NCBI GenBank assembly: GCA_030595485.1
Contig: JAUVDE010000222.1
Location: forward strand, 1 to 6,045
DNA from: Draconibacterium sp.
GTDB taxonomy: Bacteria > Bacteroidota > Bacteroidia > Bacteroidales > Prolixibacteraceae
Reading direction: 5' to 3'
DNA: 6,045 nucleotides
Shown here: in pieces, positions 1 to 6,045 of the stretch
Layout of the letters: every line of letters begins with the position of its first letter
Numbering within the stretch: the stretch's first letter is position 1
The notes under the pieces: model-generated
What the model was told of the DNA's origin: nothing
Databases searched by the model: none
What the model saw: only the letters and a program-made list of their open reading frames with translations
Translations under genes and position numbers: made by a program

Positions 1-453
1 ACTGTAAACAAAGACTATCCAATTGAAAAAATAAACAAAATTGTAATTCCCATAGACATTTCGCAGCGAACAAAAAAACGCTTGTATTGGGCTACTTTTT
101 TTGCAAAAAAACTAAATGCAAAAATTCAAATTGTATCAGCGCTTAACATTAAGATGGACGAAACAAAAAGTCTGGCTTATAAAAAGGCTGAGAATCTGAA
201 GACAATGCTCGAAAACCGTGGAGTGCAATGCGATGTTAAAATTTTAAAAGTTCATAAGCAACACCACCATACTGCTGTACTTGAATACATCGAAGAGGAA
301 AAGCCCGAATTGGTAATTATAAGAACCCATCAGGAATACCATTTTACGGGCAAAAAGATTAACAAATTTGTTTCTGAAATCGTTCATGGCTGTAAAATGC
401 CGGTATTTACGGTGGGAGGAATCACACAGGATTACGATATCAATTTGATTTAA
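1..453 (+). CDS. Universal stress protein (UspA family), 3' part of gene
   Basis: The frame is open from the first base of the window, so the gene starts upstream; 150 residues and the TAA stop are visible. The visible part is a complete Usp-type alpha/beta domain. It starts with a beta strand at residues 12-19 (NKIVIPID), followed by a helix (WATFFAKKLNA) and a second strand (IQIVSAL). It ends with PELVIIRTH and SEIVHGCKMPVFTV, the usual C-terminal Usp signature. The residues before the first strand (TVNKDYP) look like the end of a preceding Usp domain, so the whole protein is probably a tandem Usp; this is inference. The glycine that normally begins the ATP-binding loop after the LIVMG-like strand is Arg here (IIRTH), so classical nucleotide binding is doubtful. 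Subunit E begins 21 bp downstream on the same strand, which suggests co-transcription. An internal TTG at 82 is not a credible start because it would remove the first beta strand. Confidence 0.87.
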   Translation, partial: TVNKDYPIEKINKIVIPIDISQRTKKRLYWATFFAKKLNAKIQIVSALNIKMDETKSLAYKKAENLKTMLENRGVQCDVKILKVHKQHHHTAVLEYIEEEKPELVIIRTHQEYHFTGKKINKFVSEIVHGCKMPVFTVGGITQDYDINLI

Positions 454-474
454 AACCTTGTTAACCAAAACCCA

Positions 475-1101
475 ATGACTGACAAGATTCAGGAAATAAC
501 GGAAAAGATTTATAACGATGGAGTTATTAAAGCAAAAAATGACTCGGAACAAATAATAGCTGACGCCAAAGCGCAAGTGAATGAGATTCTTAATTCAGCA
601 AAAAAAGCACAACGTGAATTACTTATTAAGGCTCAAAACCAAGCCAATGAAATAAAACAAAAAACAAATACAGAGCTGCAGTTAGCCGGGCGTCAATTTA
701 TAAGTAAGCTCAAACAACAAATCACTCAAATAATAAGCACTTCGCAAGTAAAGGGGCAGTTTAAAAATGCTCTGTCGGACAATGATTTTATAAAAGAGAT
801 ACTGCTGCACATCGTAAAAAATTGGAATCCTCAGAAGTCGGAAGACATAAATTTAAAAGTACTTCTATCGGAACAAAAGGAAAAAGAACTTATGGTCTTT
901 TTCGAATCGAAAGCCCAAGACACCTTGGATAAAGGAGTTGAAATTAAATTTGATTCAAACATAAATTCCGGGTTCAAAATTGGCCCGAAAGACGGAAGTT
1001 ACTTTTTAAGTTTTTCTGATAAAGATTTTGAAAACTATTTTAAAAGCTATATAAAAGACAGTACAAAAAAATTACTTTTTGACTCTGCTGAAAAAGAATA
1101 G
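475..1101 (+). CDS. atpE (V-type; also ntpE/vatE): V/A-type ATP synthase subunit E (peripheral stalk)
   Basis: This 208-residue protein is the expected length for subunit E of V/A-type ATPases, which forms the peripheral stalk tying the catalytic head to the membrane subunit. Residues 1-90 are highly charged and rich in Ala, Lys, Gln and Glu with few helix breakers, as expected for the long N-terminal helix (for example IIADAKAQVNEILNSAKKAQ at 27-46). The C-terminal part (about 100-208) is the globular domain. It contains VLLSEQKEKEL near 129-139 and the GFKIGPKDGSYFLSF stretch at 166-180, which resembles the conserved sheet of the family. The ATG at 475 lies 21 bp after the Usp stop. No Shine-Dalgarno motif is visible, as is usual in Bacteroidota. 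The stalk partner G/H is not encoded immediately before or after it, unlike in archaeal operons. The assignment rests on fold-type features plus position before DUF2764, A and B. Confidence 0.9.
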   Translation: MTDKIQEITEKIYNDGVIKAKNDSEQIIADAKAQVNEILNSAKKAQRELLIKAQNQANEIKQKTNTELQLAGRQFISKLKQQITQIISTSQVKGQFKNALSDNDFIKEILLHIVKNWNPQKSEDINLKVLLSEQKEKELMVFFESKAQDTLDKGVEIKFDSNINSGFKIGPKDGSYFLSFSDKDFENYFKSYIKDSTKKLLFDSAEKE

Positions 1102-1158
1102 AAAAGATTTTAGTACGCAATTTAAGTTGAGATAAAACCAGAAAAACACGTTAAGGGA

Positions 1159-1172
1159 TTATTACGTAATAA
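1159..1172. repeat. 14-bp perfect palindrome in the E/DUF2764 gap
   Basis: TTATTACGTAATAA reads identically on both strands and is centred on ACGT. It lies 57 bp after the subunit E stop and about 30 bp before the long inverted repeat. It could be the operator of a dimeric regulator for an internal promoter. A palindrome of this length in A+T-rich DNA could also arise by chance, and no regulator is identifiable. Confidence 0.35.
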
Positions 1173-1192
1173 ATTGACGGTTTGAGGCGCAG

Positions 1193-1200
1193 TAATTTTG
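1193..1200 (+). promoter_or_regulatory. Possible Bacteroidota -7 element (TAATTTTG)
   Basis: TAATTTTG matches the TAnnTTTG -7 consensus of Bacteroidota primary sigma factors. The nearest upstream TTG (1174-1176, within TTGACG) is 16 bp away, shorter than the usual 19-21 bp, so the -33 box is weak. If it is real, transcription would start just upstream of the hairpin and give DUF2764-A-B their own promoter with the hairpin in the 5' leader. The match overlaps the outer arm of the inverted repeat, so it may be coincidental. Confidence 0.2.
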
Positions 1201-1202
1201 TT

Positions 1203-1266
1203 TTTTAACAACTTGAAAAATATGCGAATAGCACGGCTATTCAAAGATTTTTCAAGGAAGTTAAAA
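1203..1266. repeat. Long imperfect inverted repeat / hairpin (possible REP-like or MITE-like element)
   Basis: The arms pair in three blocks. TTTTAAC (1203-1209) pairs with GTTAAAA (1260-1266). CTTGAAAAAT (1212-1221) pairs perfectly with ATTTTTCAAG (1247-1256). GAATAGC (1226-1232) pairs with GCTATTC (1236-1242) around a 3-nt loop ACG. That makes 24 base pairs with small, nearly equal internal loops. The symmetry continues outward, with TTTT 1196-1199 against AAAA 1270-1273 and CGC 1188-1190 against GCG 1280-1282, giving a total span of about 95 bp. No T-run follows on either strand, so it is not a standard intrinsic terminator. It may be a repeated extragenic palindrome, a remnant of a small non-autonomous mobile element, or a structured leader/processing site between E and DUF2764. 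The pairing is seen directly; the function is inference. Confidence 0.75.
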
Positions 1267-1355
1267 GGTAAAAGAACAAGCGTGAAATGGCAAGTTATTT
1301 CGTTACAATCTCTAAGTACACCGGGTTTGGAAAAACTATTTCAAAAAATTCGGTT

Positions 1356-2210
1356 ATGCTAAGGAAAGAGTATTATTGTTTGGTTGCCGGACTCCCCGAT
1401 TTGTTTTTTAACGAAAGCAAGTTGACATTTAACTGTGTTGATTTTAGGGAAGAGCTGCAAAACCAACTTAGCTGCGAAGATTACAATTTACTTGAATATC
1501 TCTTTTTACCTTTTGATAACGAAAATCTTCTTTCCCAAATTTTTGAACAATCTCCTGTATTTAACCCGAATGGAAATATTTCAAAAGCCGAATTAGAATT
1601 TCAATTTTCTCCGGAAAATGAACTACTTGAATTACCGGCTTATATGATTCAGTTTTTAAACTGGGTACAAGATTCTGAAATTAATGAGCGTACAGTTGAA
1701 ACAGAAAATATACTTCATCAATATTTTTATGAATACGCGCTGCAAACTAAAAATGAGTTTCTAAGATCCTGGTTCACATTCAACTTAAACATTAAAAATA
1801 TTTTTGCAGCGTTTAACTGCGTTCGGTTTGGGTACAACTTACAGCAACAGTTAATAAAAGTAGAGCAAAATATTATGCCTTACTCTTTGCTAATTAACAA
1901 ACGCTTAAAACCCGAATTATTCGAAGATGAACTACCTTTTAATCAACAGATTTTCAGAATAGCAGAATCAGACATTAGCCTAAATGAAAAAGAAAAAGAA
2001 CTTGACAAAATCAGATGGAACTACCTGGATGAAAACACCTTCTTTCACTATTTCACCATTGAAAAGATATTAAGTTTTACCGTTAAAATGCTAATAAGCG
2101 ATCGGTGGTTAAAACTAGATGCAGACACAGGTAAAATTCTGTTAAAACAATTAATTGATGATTTAAAAACAAGCTACGAATTCCCGATGGAGTTTAGCCT
2201 AAGCAAATAA
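1356..2210 (+). CDS. DUF2764 family protein, putative V-ATPase subunit C equivalent
   Basis: The protein has 284 residues from the ATG at 1356. It begins MLRKEYYCLVAGLPDL, which matches the typical DUF2764 N-terminus of a short charged start followed by YYxLVAxLPDL. The frame stays open upstream to an ATG at 1287, but the extra 23 residues have no family-like sequence and abut the inverted repeat, so the later start is preferred. The rest looks mostly helical, with no signal peptide or membrane segment. Around residues 118-163 it has a helical stretch ending in FNLNIKNIFAAFNCVRFGY, an N-rich and R-containing pattern also seen in subunit C/AC39 proteins. In Bacteroidota and Chlamydiae a protein of this kind sits between E and A, and no ordinary subunit C gene is seen here. 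A role as the central adaptor between rotor or head and membrane ring is therefore a reasonable inference. It ends 5 bp before subunit A, implying tight co-expression with it. Confidence 0.82.
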   Translation: MLRKEYYCLVAGLPDLFFNESKLTFNCVDFREELQNQLSCEDYNLLEYLFLPFDNENLLSQIFEQSPVFNPNGNISKAELEFQFSPENELLELPAYMIQFLNWVQDSEINERTVETENILHQYFYEYALQTKNEFLRSWFTFNLNIKNIFAAFNCVRFGYNLQQQLIKVEQNIMPYSLLINKRLKPELFEDELPFNQQIFRIAESDISLNEKEKELDKIRWNYLDENTFFHYFTIEKILSFTVKMLISDRWLKLDADTGKILLKQLIDDLKTSYEFPMEFSLSK

Positions 2211-2215
2211 AAACG

Positions 2216-3988
2216 ATGAGTACGAAAGGAAAAGTTAAAGGAATTATTGCCAACCTCGTAATCGTTGAGGTCGATGGTCCGGTTTCGCAAAACGAAATTT
2301 GCTATATAAATCATCGGGGTGTAAAACTTATGGCCGAGGTAATTCGTATTGGATCGAATAATGCTTACATACAGGTTTTTGAAAGCACCCGAGGATTAAA
2401 AACCGAAACTGAAGTGGAATTTACCGGGCACATGCTGGAAGCTACTTTGGGACCCGGAATTCTATCGAAAAACTTTGATGGTTTACAGCACGACCTCGAT
2501 AAAATGGAAGGCATATTTCTGCAAAAAGGTGACTACACACACCCTTTGGAAGTTGAAAAGTTATGGGCATTTAAACCATTGGCAAATGTAGGCGACAAAG
2601 TGGAGGCCGGCTCTTGGCTAGGTGAAGTAATCGAAAACTGGATCCCACACAAGATAATGGTTCCGTTTACTTTTCCCGGAAGTTTTACCGTTAAGGAAGT
2701 TAGTTCAGTAGGAGAATATAAAATCTATGATACCATTGCCACTTTGGAAAATGTTAATGGTAAATTAATTGAAGTTAACATGGTGCAAAAATGGCCGGTT
2801 AAAATTCCAATAAGAACTTACAAGGAAAAGCCCAGACCATTTGATTTTTTGGAAACTGGAATCAGAGTCATCGATAGCCTTAATCCTATTGTGGAAGGAG
2901 GAACTGGTTTTATTCCCGGTCCGTTTGGAACAGGAAAAACAGTGTTACAGCACGCCCTTTCGAAACAAGCCGAAGCCGACATGATTATTATTGCCGCCTG
3001 CGGAGAACGCGCCAACGAAGTAGTTGAGATTTTCTCGGAATTCCCGGAACTGGACGACCCTCGCACAGGCAGAAAACTAATGGAGCGAACCACCATAATT
3101 GCCAACACATCGAATATGCCTGTTGCAGCCCGCGAAGCTTCGGTTTATACAGCCATGACGATTGCTGAATACTATCGCTCTATGGGATTAAAAATATTGC
3201 TGCTAGCCGATTCCACTTCTCGCTGGGCGCAAGCACTTCGAGAAATGTCGAACCGCATGGAAGAACTTCCCGGACCGGATGCTTTCCCAATGGATTTGCC
3301 AGCAATTATTTCAAACTTTTATGCCCGCGCCGGATTTGTTTATTTAAACAACAACGAAACAGGTTCGGTAACCTTTATCGGAACAGTCTCTCCGGCAGGA
3401 GGTAATTTAAAAGAACCGGTTACTGAGGCTACAAAAAAAGCAGCACGTTGTTTTTATTCACTTTCACAAAATCGTGCCGACAGTAAACGCTACCCTGCAA
3501 TTGATGCAGTTGATAGTTACTCAAAATATCTTGAATATCCAGAGTTTATTGAGTTCGTTTCTAAAACTGTTTCACCCAATTGGGTGGATAATATTCTGAA
3601 GGCAAAAAACATTCTTATTCGCGGTCATGAAGCCTACGAGCAAATAAATATTTTGGGCGACGATGGAGTTCCCATCGAGTACCACCAAGTATTCTGGAAA
3701 TCGGAGATTATCGACTTTGTAATTCTGCAACAAGATGCTTTTGACAAAGTTGATGCCTCAACTCCTATCGAACGGCAAAAATACATGATGGACAAAGTAC
3801 TGGAGGTTAACAATACTTCATTCAAATTTGAAAATTTCGAAGAAGTGAATCCCTATTTCAAAAGGATAATTAATGTGTTCAGACAAATGAATTACTCGGA
3901 GTTTCAATCGGAACAATTTATAAAGTTTGAAAATGAACTGAAAGAGATAATTGAAGAAAAAGCAGTTGTTGAAGTGGAACAAATCTAA
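2216..3988 (+). CDS. atpA (V-type; also ntpA/vatA): V/A-type ATP synthase catalytic subunit A
   Basis: This 590-residue protein is full length for the catalytic subunit of the rotary V/A-ATPase head, which hydrolyses or makes ATP coupled to ion flow. An N-terminal beta-barrel covers about residues 1-75. The A-specific non-homologous insert follows at about 110-190 (PLEVEKLWAFKP, GDKVEAGSWLGEV). The nucleotide-binding domain has P-loop GPFGTGKT at 235-242 with K241 and T242, and GERANE at 263-268 with E264 as the expected catalytic glutamate. Walker B is ILLLAD at 327-332, followed by STSRWAQALRE. MEELPGPDAFP (348-358) and TVSPAGGNLKEPVTE (390-404) are standard A-subunit segments. The C-terminal helical domain runs from about 440. 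All catalytic residues I can place are intact, so it should be active. The start at 2216 lies 5 bp after the DUF2764 stop and gives the family-like MSTKGKVKGIIANLV opening. Ion specificity cannot be read from this subunit. Confidence 0.97.
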   Translation: MSTKGKVKGIIANLVIVEVDGPVSQNEICYINHRGVKLMAEVIRIGSNNAYIQVFESTRGLKTETEVEFTGHMLEATLGPGILSKNFDGLQHDLDKMEGIFLQKGDYTHPLEVEKLWAFKPLANVGDKVEAGSWLGEVIENWIPHKIMVPFTFPGSFTVKEVSSVGEYKIYDTIATLENVNGKLIEVNMVQKWPVKIPIRTYKEKPRPFDFLETGIRVIDSLNPIVEGGTGFIPGPFGTGKTVLQHALSKQAEADMIIIAACGERANEVVEIFSEFPELDDPRTGRKLMERTTIIANTSNMPVAAREASVYTAMTIAEYYRSMGLKILLLADSTSRWAQALREMSNRMEELPGPDAFPMDLPAIISNFYARAGFVYLNNNETGSVTFIGTVSPAGGNLKEPVTEATKKAARCFYSLSQNRADSKRYPAIDAVDSYSKYLEYPEFIEFVSKTVSPNWVDNILKAKNILIRGHEAYEQINILGDDGVPIEYHQVFWKSEIIDFVILQQDAFDKVDASTPIERQKYMMDKVLEVNNTSFKFENFEEVNPYFKRIINVFRQMNYSEFQSEQFIKFENELKEIIEEKAVVEVEQI

Positions 3989-4003
3989 ACTCAAAAAAGA
4001 AAA

Positions 4004-5347
4004 ATGGAAACCACAGCTTTTCAAAAAATATACACAAGAATAGATCAAATTACTAAGGCAACTTGTTCCTTAAGGGCCAGTGGAATTGGCAACGAAGAGA
4101 TGGCTCTGGTAAACGACCGTTTGGCACAAGTTGTTAAAATTGAGGGTGACTTGGTAACACTGCAAATTTTCTCTGGTACAGAAGGTATTCCAACCAATGC
4201 AGAGGTTGTGTTTCTGGGTCACGCCCCTCAACTTGCCGTTAGCGAAGAACTTAGCGGAAGATTTTTTAATGCCTATGGGCAAGCCATCGATGGAGGGCCG
4301 GAAGTTGAGGGCAAACTGGTTGAAATTGGTGGACCTTCAGTAAATCCTGTTCGTAGAAAACAACCATCGGAATTAATTGCCACAGGCATTGCCGGAATCG
4401 ACTTAAACAACACCTTGGTTACCGGACAAAAGATACCTTTTTTTGCCGATCCTGACCAACCTTATAACCAAGTAATGGCAATGGTTGCTTTACGAGCAAA
4501 AGCCGATAAAATTATTCTGGGAGGAATGGGTATTACCAACGACGACTATCTCTTTTTTAAAAATGTATTTGAAAATGCAGGGGCTATCGATCGAATTATA
4601 AGCTTTGTAAATACTACCGAAAATCCTCCGGTGGAACGTTTGTTGGTTCCCGATATGGCATTAACAGCTGCTGAATATTTTGCCGCTGAAAAAAACCAAA
4701 GTGTACTTGTTCTTTTAACCGACATGACACTTTATGCCGATGCATTAAGTATTGTTTCCAATCGAATGGACCAGATTCCTTCGAAAGACAGCATGCCAGG
4801 ATCGTTATACAGCGATTTGGCTAAACTTTACGAAAAAGCAGTGCAATTCCCCAATGGAGGATCAATTACAATTATTGCAGTAACTACACTGTCAGGCGGC
4901 GACATTACACATGCCATTCCCGACAACACTGGCTATATAACCGAAGGTCAGCTGTTCCTTAGAAAAGACACCGATATTGGAAAAGTCATCATCGATCCCT
5001 TTCGAAGTTTGTCGCGATTAAAGCAACTGGTAATTGGTAAAAAGACACGCGAAGACCACCCTCAGGTAATGAACACCGCCATTCGGCTTTACGCTGATGC
5101 TGCCAATGCCAAAACAAAAATTGAGAATGGCTTTGACCTAACTGACTACGATAAACGCACAATGAGTTTTGCAAAAGAATATTCGGAAAAGCTACTAGCC
5201 ATTGACATCAATATTGAAATTGACACCATGATTGATACCGCATGGGGACTCTTTAACAAATACTTCTCGCATGCCGAAACAGGCATAAAAGCAGAGTTAG
5301 TAGATAAATACGGGAAAATAGAAAATGAATTAAACAAAACAATTTAG
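4004..5347 (+). CDS. atpB (V-type; also ntpB/vatB): V/A-type ATP synthase non-catalytic subunit B
   Basis: This 447-residue protein alternates with subunit A in the head hexamer and completes the catalytic interface. The opening FQKIYTRIDQITKATCSL is typical of bacterial V-type B subunits. The position of the P-loop is occupied by GQKIPFFADPDQPYNQ (141-156), which lacks the GxxxxGKT pattern, as expected for a non-catalytic subunit. DMALTAAEYFA (217-227) and LLTDMTLYADAL (237-248) correspond to the conserved core helix and strand. SMPGSLYSDLAKLYEKA (263-279) corresponds to the usual PGYMYTDLATIYERA segment. DPFRSLSRLKQL at 331-342 contains the arginine finger R338 that reaches into the neighbouring A site, and GKKTREDH follows at 345-352. 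The ATG at 4004 is 15 bp after the A stop, behind an A-rich stretch with no clear Shine-Dalgarno motif. The next gene follows after 2 bp, where a D subunit would often be expected. Confidence 0.97.
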   Translation: METTAFQKIYTRIDQITKATCSLRASGIGNEEMALVNDRLAQVVKIEGDLVTLQIFSGTEGIPTNAEVVFLGHAPQLAVSEELSGRFFNAYGQAIDGGPEVEGKLVEIGGPSVNPVRRKQPSELIATGIAGIDLNNTLVTGQKIPFFADPDQPYNQVMAMVALRAKADKIILGGMGITNDDYLFFKNVFENAGAIDRIISFVNTTENPPVERLLVPDMALTAAEYFAAEKNQSVLVLLTDMTLYADALSIVSNRMDQIPSKDSMPGSLYSDLAKLYEKAVQFPNGGSITIIAVTTLSGGDITHAIPDNTGYITEGQLFLRKDTDIGKVIIDPFRSLSRLKQLVIGKKTREDHPQVMNTAIRLYADAANAKTKIENGFDLTDYDKRTMSFAKEYSEKLLAIDINIEIDTMIDTAWGLFNKYFSHAETGIKAELVDKYGKIENELNKTI

Positions 5348-5349
5348 CC

Positions 5350-6045
5350 ATGGAAAATCAATTAATTACACTATTGAGAATTACAACTCATCAACTAGGA
5401 AGTTTTGTAAAAGACAAGTTGGAGGAGCACGGAATTGAGGTATTTTTCACCAATGAAAGCCAAAGTCTGGGTGATAAATACAATCCTAGCGAAGTGCTTT
5501 TAAAAGTAAAAGCAGGACAATCGGAAAAAGCAATTGCAAGGTTATTGCAAATTCATAAAGATTATGATCTGGGAAAGGTGAAGGATAATAAATCTTTCGC
5601 TGATTTCAAAAAAATAATAGTTCCGGTTAAACTAAGTGAAAATTGCATTGAACTATGTAAATATGCCATAGGCCTTGCTGCTAAAAACAATGCTGAAGTA
5701 AAACTTTTGTACGCTTACGAAGACCCACGGTTTAATGAACCAGACCGCCATACTGCATCGTGGGAGAGATACGTACAAATTGAACTACGAGAGGCATTTC
5801 AAAAAGCCGAATTAAAGCTGGTTAATTTTAGCAAAGAATTGAAAAAACAGATTCCTGAAGAACTTTTAAACAAAGTAAAATTACATTATAGGATGTTAAA
5901 AGGAACTCCGGTAAATGTAATTACAGCTGCCTGCAAAAGATATAATCCCGACATAATTTTAATGGGAACCAAAACCAAACGTAGCGAAGAAGGTGAATTT
6001 CTAGGAAAAATACTTATGAGAGTTATCGACAAAACCTATTATCCG
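5350..6045 (+). CDS. DUF2007-like domain + universal stress protein domain, 5' part of gene
   Basis: The frame is open from ATG 5350 to the window edge (232 residues, no stop), so the gene is cut at its 3' end. Residues 1-75 resemble the small DUF2007 'signal transducing protein' domain: LLRITTHQLGSFVKDKLEEH, then GIEVFFTNE, a polar loop, and VLLKVKAGQSEKAIARLLQI. Residues 87-232 form a Usp domain. Its first strand is KKIIVPVKL (88-96), followed by a helix (CKYAIGLAAKNNAEVKLLYAY), and NPDIILMGTKTKR at 199-211. The Usp nucleotide loop G-2X-G-9X-G-(S/T) is partly kept: G206 and G219 are present, but the second glycine is T209 and the final Ser/Thr is K220. The visible domain stops at KTYYP, just where a PVxxV strand would end it, so a second Usp domain may follow. 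The gene starts 2 bp after the subunit B stop and is almost certainly co-transcribed and possibly translationally coupled with it. A role in sensing or regulating the ATPase is inference. Confidence 0.85.
   Translation, partial: MENQLITLLRITTHQLGSFVKDKLEEHGIEVFFTNESQSLGDKYNPSEVLLKVKAGQSEKAIARLLQIHKDYDLGKVKDNKSFADFKKIIVPVKLSENCIELCKYAIGLAAKNNAEVKLLYAYEDPRFNEPDRHTASWERYVQIELREAFQKAELKLVNFSKELKKQIPEELLNKVKLHYRMLKGTPVNVITAACKRYNPDIILMGTKTKRSEEGEFLGKILMRVIDKTYYP

Noticed and set aside
82..453. Usp gene starting at TTG 82
   Set aside because: The frame is open to base 1 and already encodes the first Usp beta strand upstream of 82, so the gene is truncated by the window rather than starting there.
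244..576. Antisense open frame across the Usp/E junction
   Set aside because: It lies opposite two well-supported genes, its product is unlike any family I recognise, and it is rich in F/V/N as expected from the reverse of A-rich coding DNA.
1203..1266. Intrinsic terminator after subunit E
   Set aside because: The stem is strong, but neither strand has a T-run after it, the stem is A/T-rich with wide internal loops, and the operon clearly continues downstream.
1102..1355. Small gene or tRNA in the E/DUF2764 gap
   Set aside because: No cloverleaf fold was seen and no short frame has a convincing start and composition; the symmetry of the hairpin explains most of the structure.
2818..4048. 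Several minus-strand open frames opposite subunit A and the A/B junction
   Set aside because: These are short shadows of the conserved A and B coding sequence, with no family-like features or separate context.
4424..4471. Loss of the P-loop in subunit B as a sign of decay
   Set aside because: Non-catalytic B subunits normally lack a working P-loop. The arginine finger and all other landmarks are intact, so this is a normal B subunit.

Overview
The window is a piece of a V/A-type (rotary) ATPase operon from an A+T-rich bacterium, most likely a member of Bacteroidota. Three things point there: the gene order E - DUF2764 - A - B, the near absence of Shine-Dalgarno motifs before well-supported starts, and the style of the A and B subunits. 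A Bacteroidales/Marinilabiliales-like source is plausible, but the sequence alone does not prove it. All genes lie on the + strand.

Layout. 1-453: 3' end of a universal stress protein (Usp) gene whose start lies upstream. 475-1101: peripheral-stalk subunit E. 1102-1355: the only sizeable non-coding gap, with a 14-bp perfect palindrome and a long imperfect inverted repeat (core 1203-1266, outer arms traceable to 1188-1282). 1356-2210: a DUF2764-type protein, which sits where other V/A-ATPase operons carry subunit C. 2216-3988: catalytic subunit A with intact Walker motifs. 4004-5347: non-catalytic subunit B with a degenerate P-loop. 5350-6045 and beyond: a protein with an N-terminal DUF2007-like domain followed by a Usp domain, cut off by the window end.

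How they fit together. A and B form the ATP-hydrolysing/synthesising hexamer head, and E is the peripheral stalk. The DUF2764 protein is a candidate for the adaptor that links the head to the membrane ring. The remaining expected subunits (D, I, K) are not in the window and probably lie downstream. The gene spacings are 21, 254, 5, 15 and 2 bp, so A, B and the second Usp gene are very probably one transcript. The ATPase genes are bracketed by two Usp-family genes, and the second is inserted directly after B. This suggests a regulatory or stress-sensing partner for the enzyme.

The most noteworthy points are the Usp bracketing with the DUF2007-Usp fusion, the DUF2764 stand-in for subunit C, the missing G/H partner of E, and the long hairpin element that breaks the operon between E and DUF2764. 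I see no tRNA, rRNA, CRISPR or transposase.
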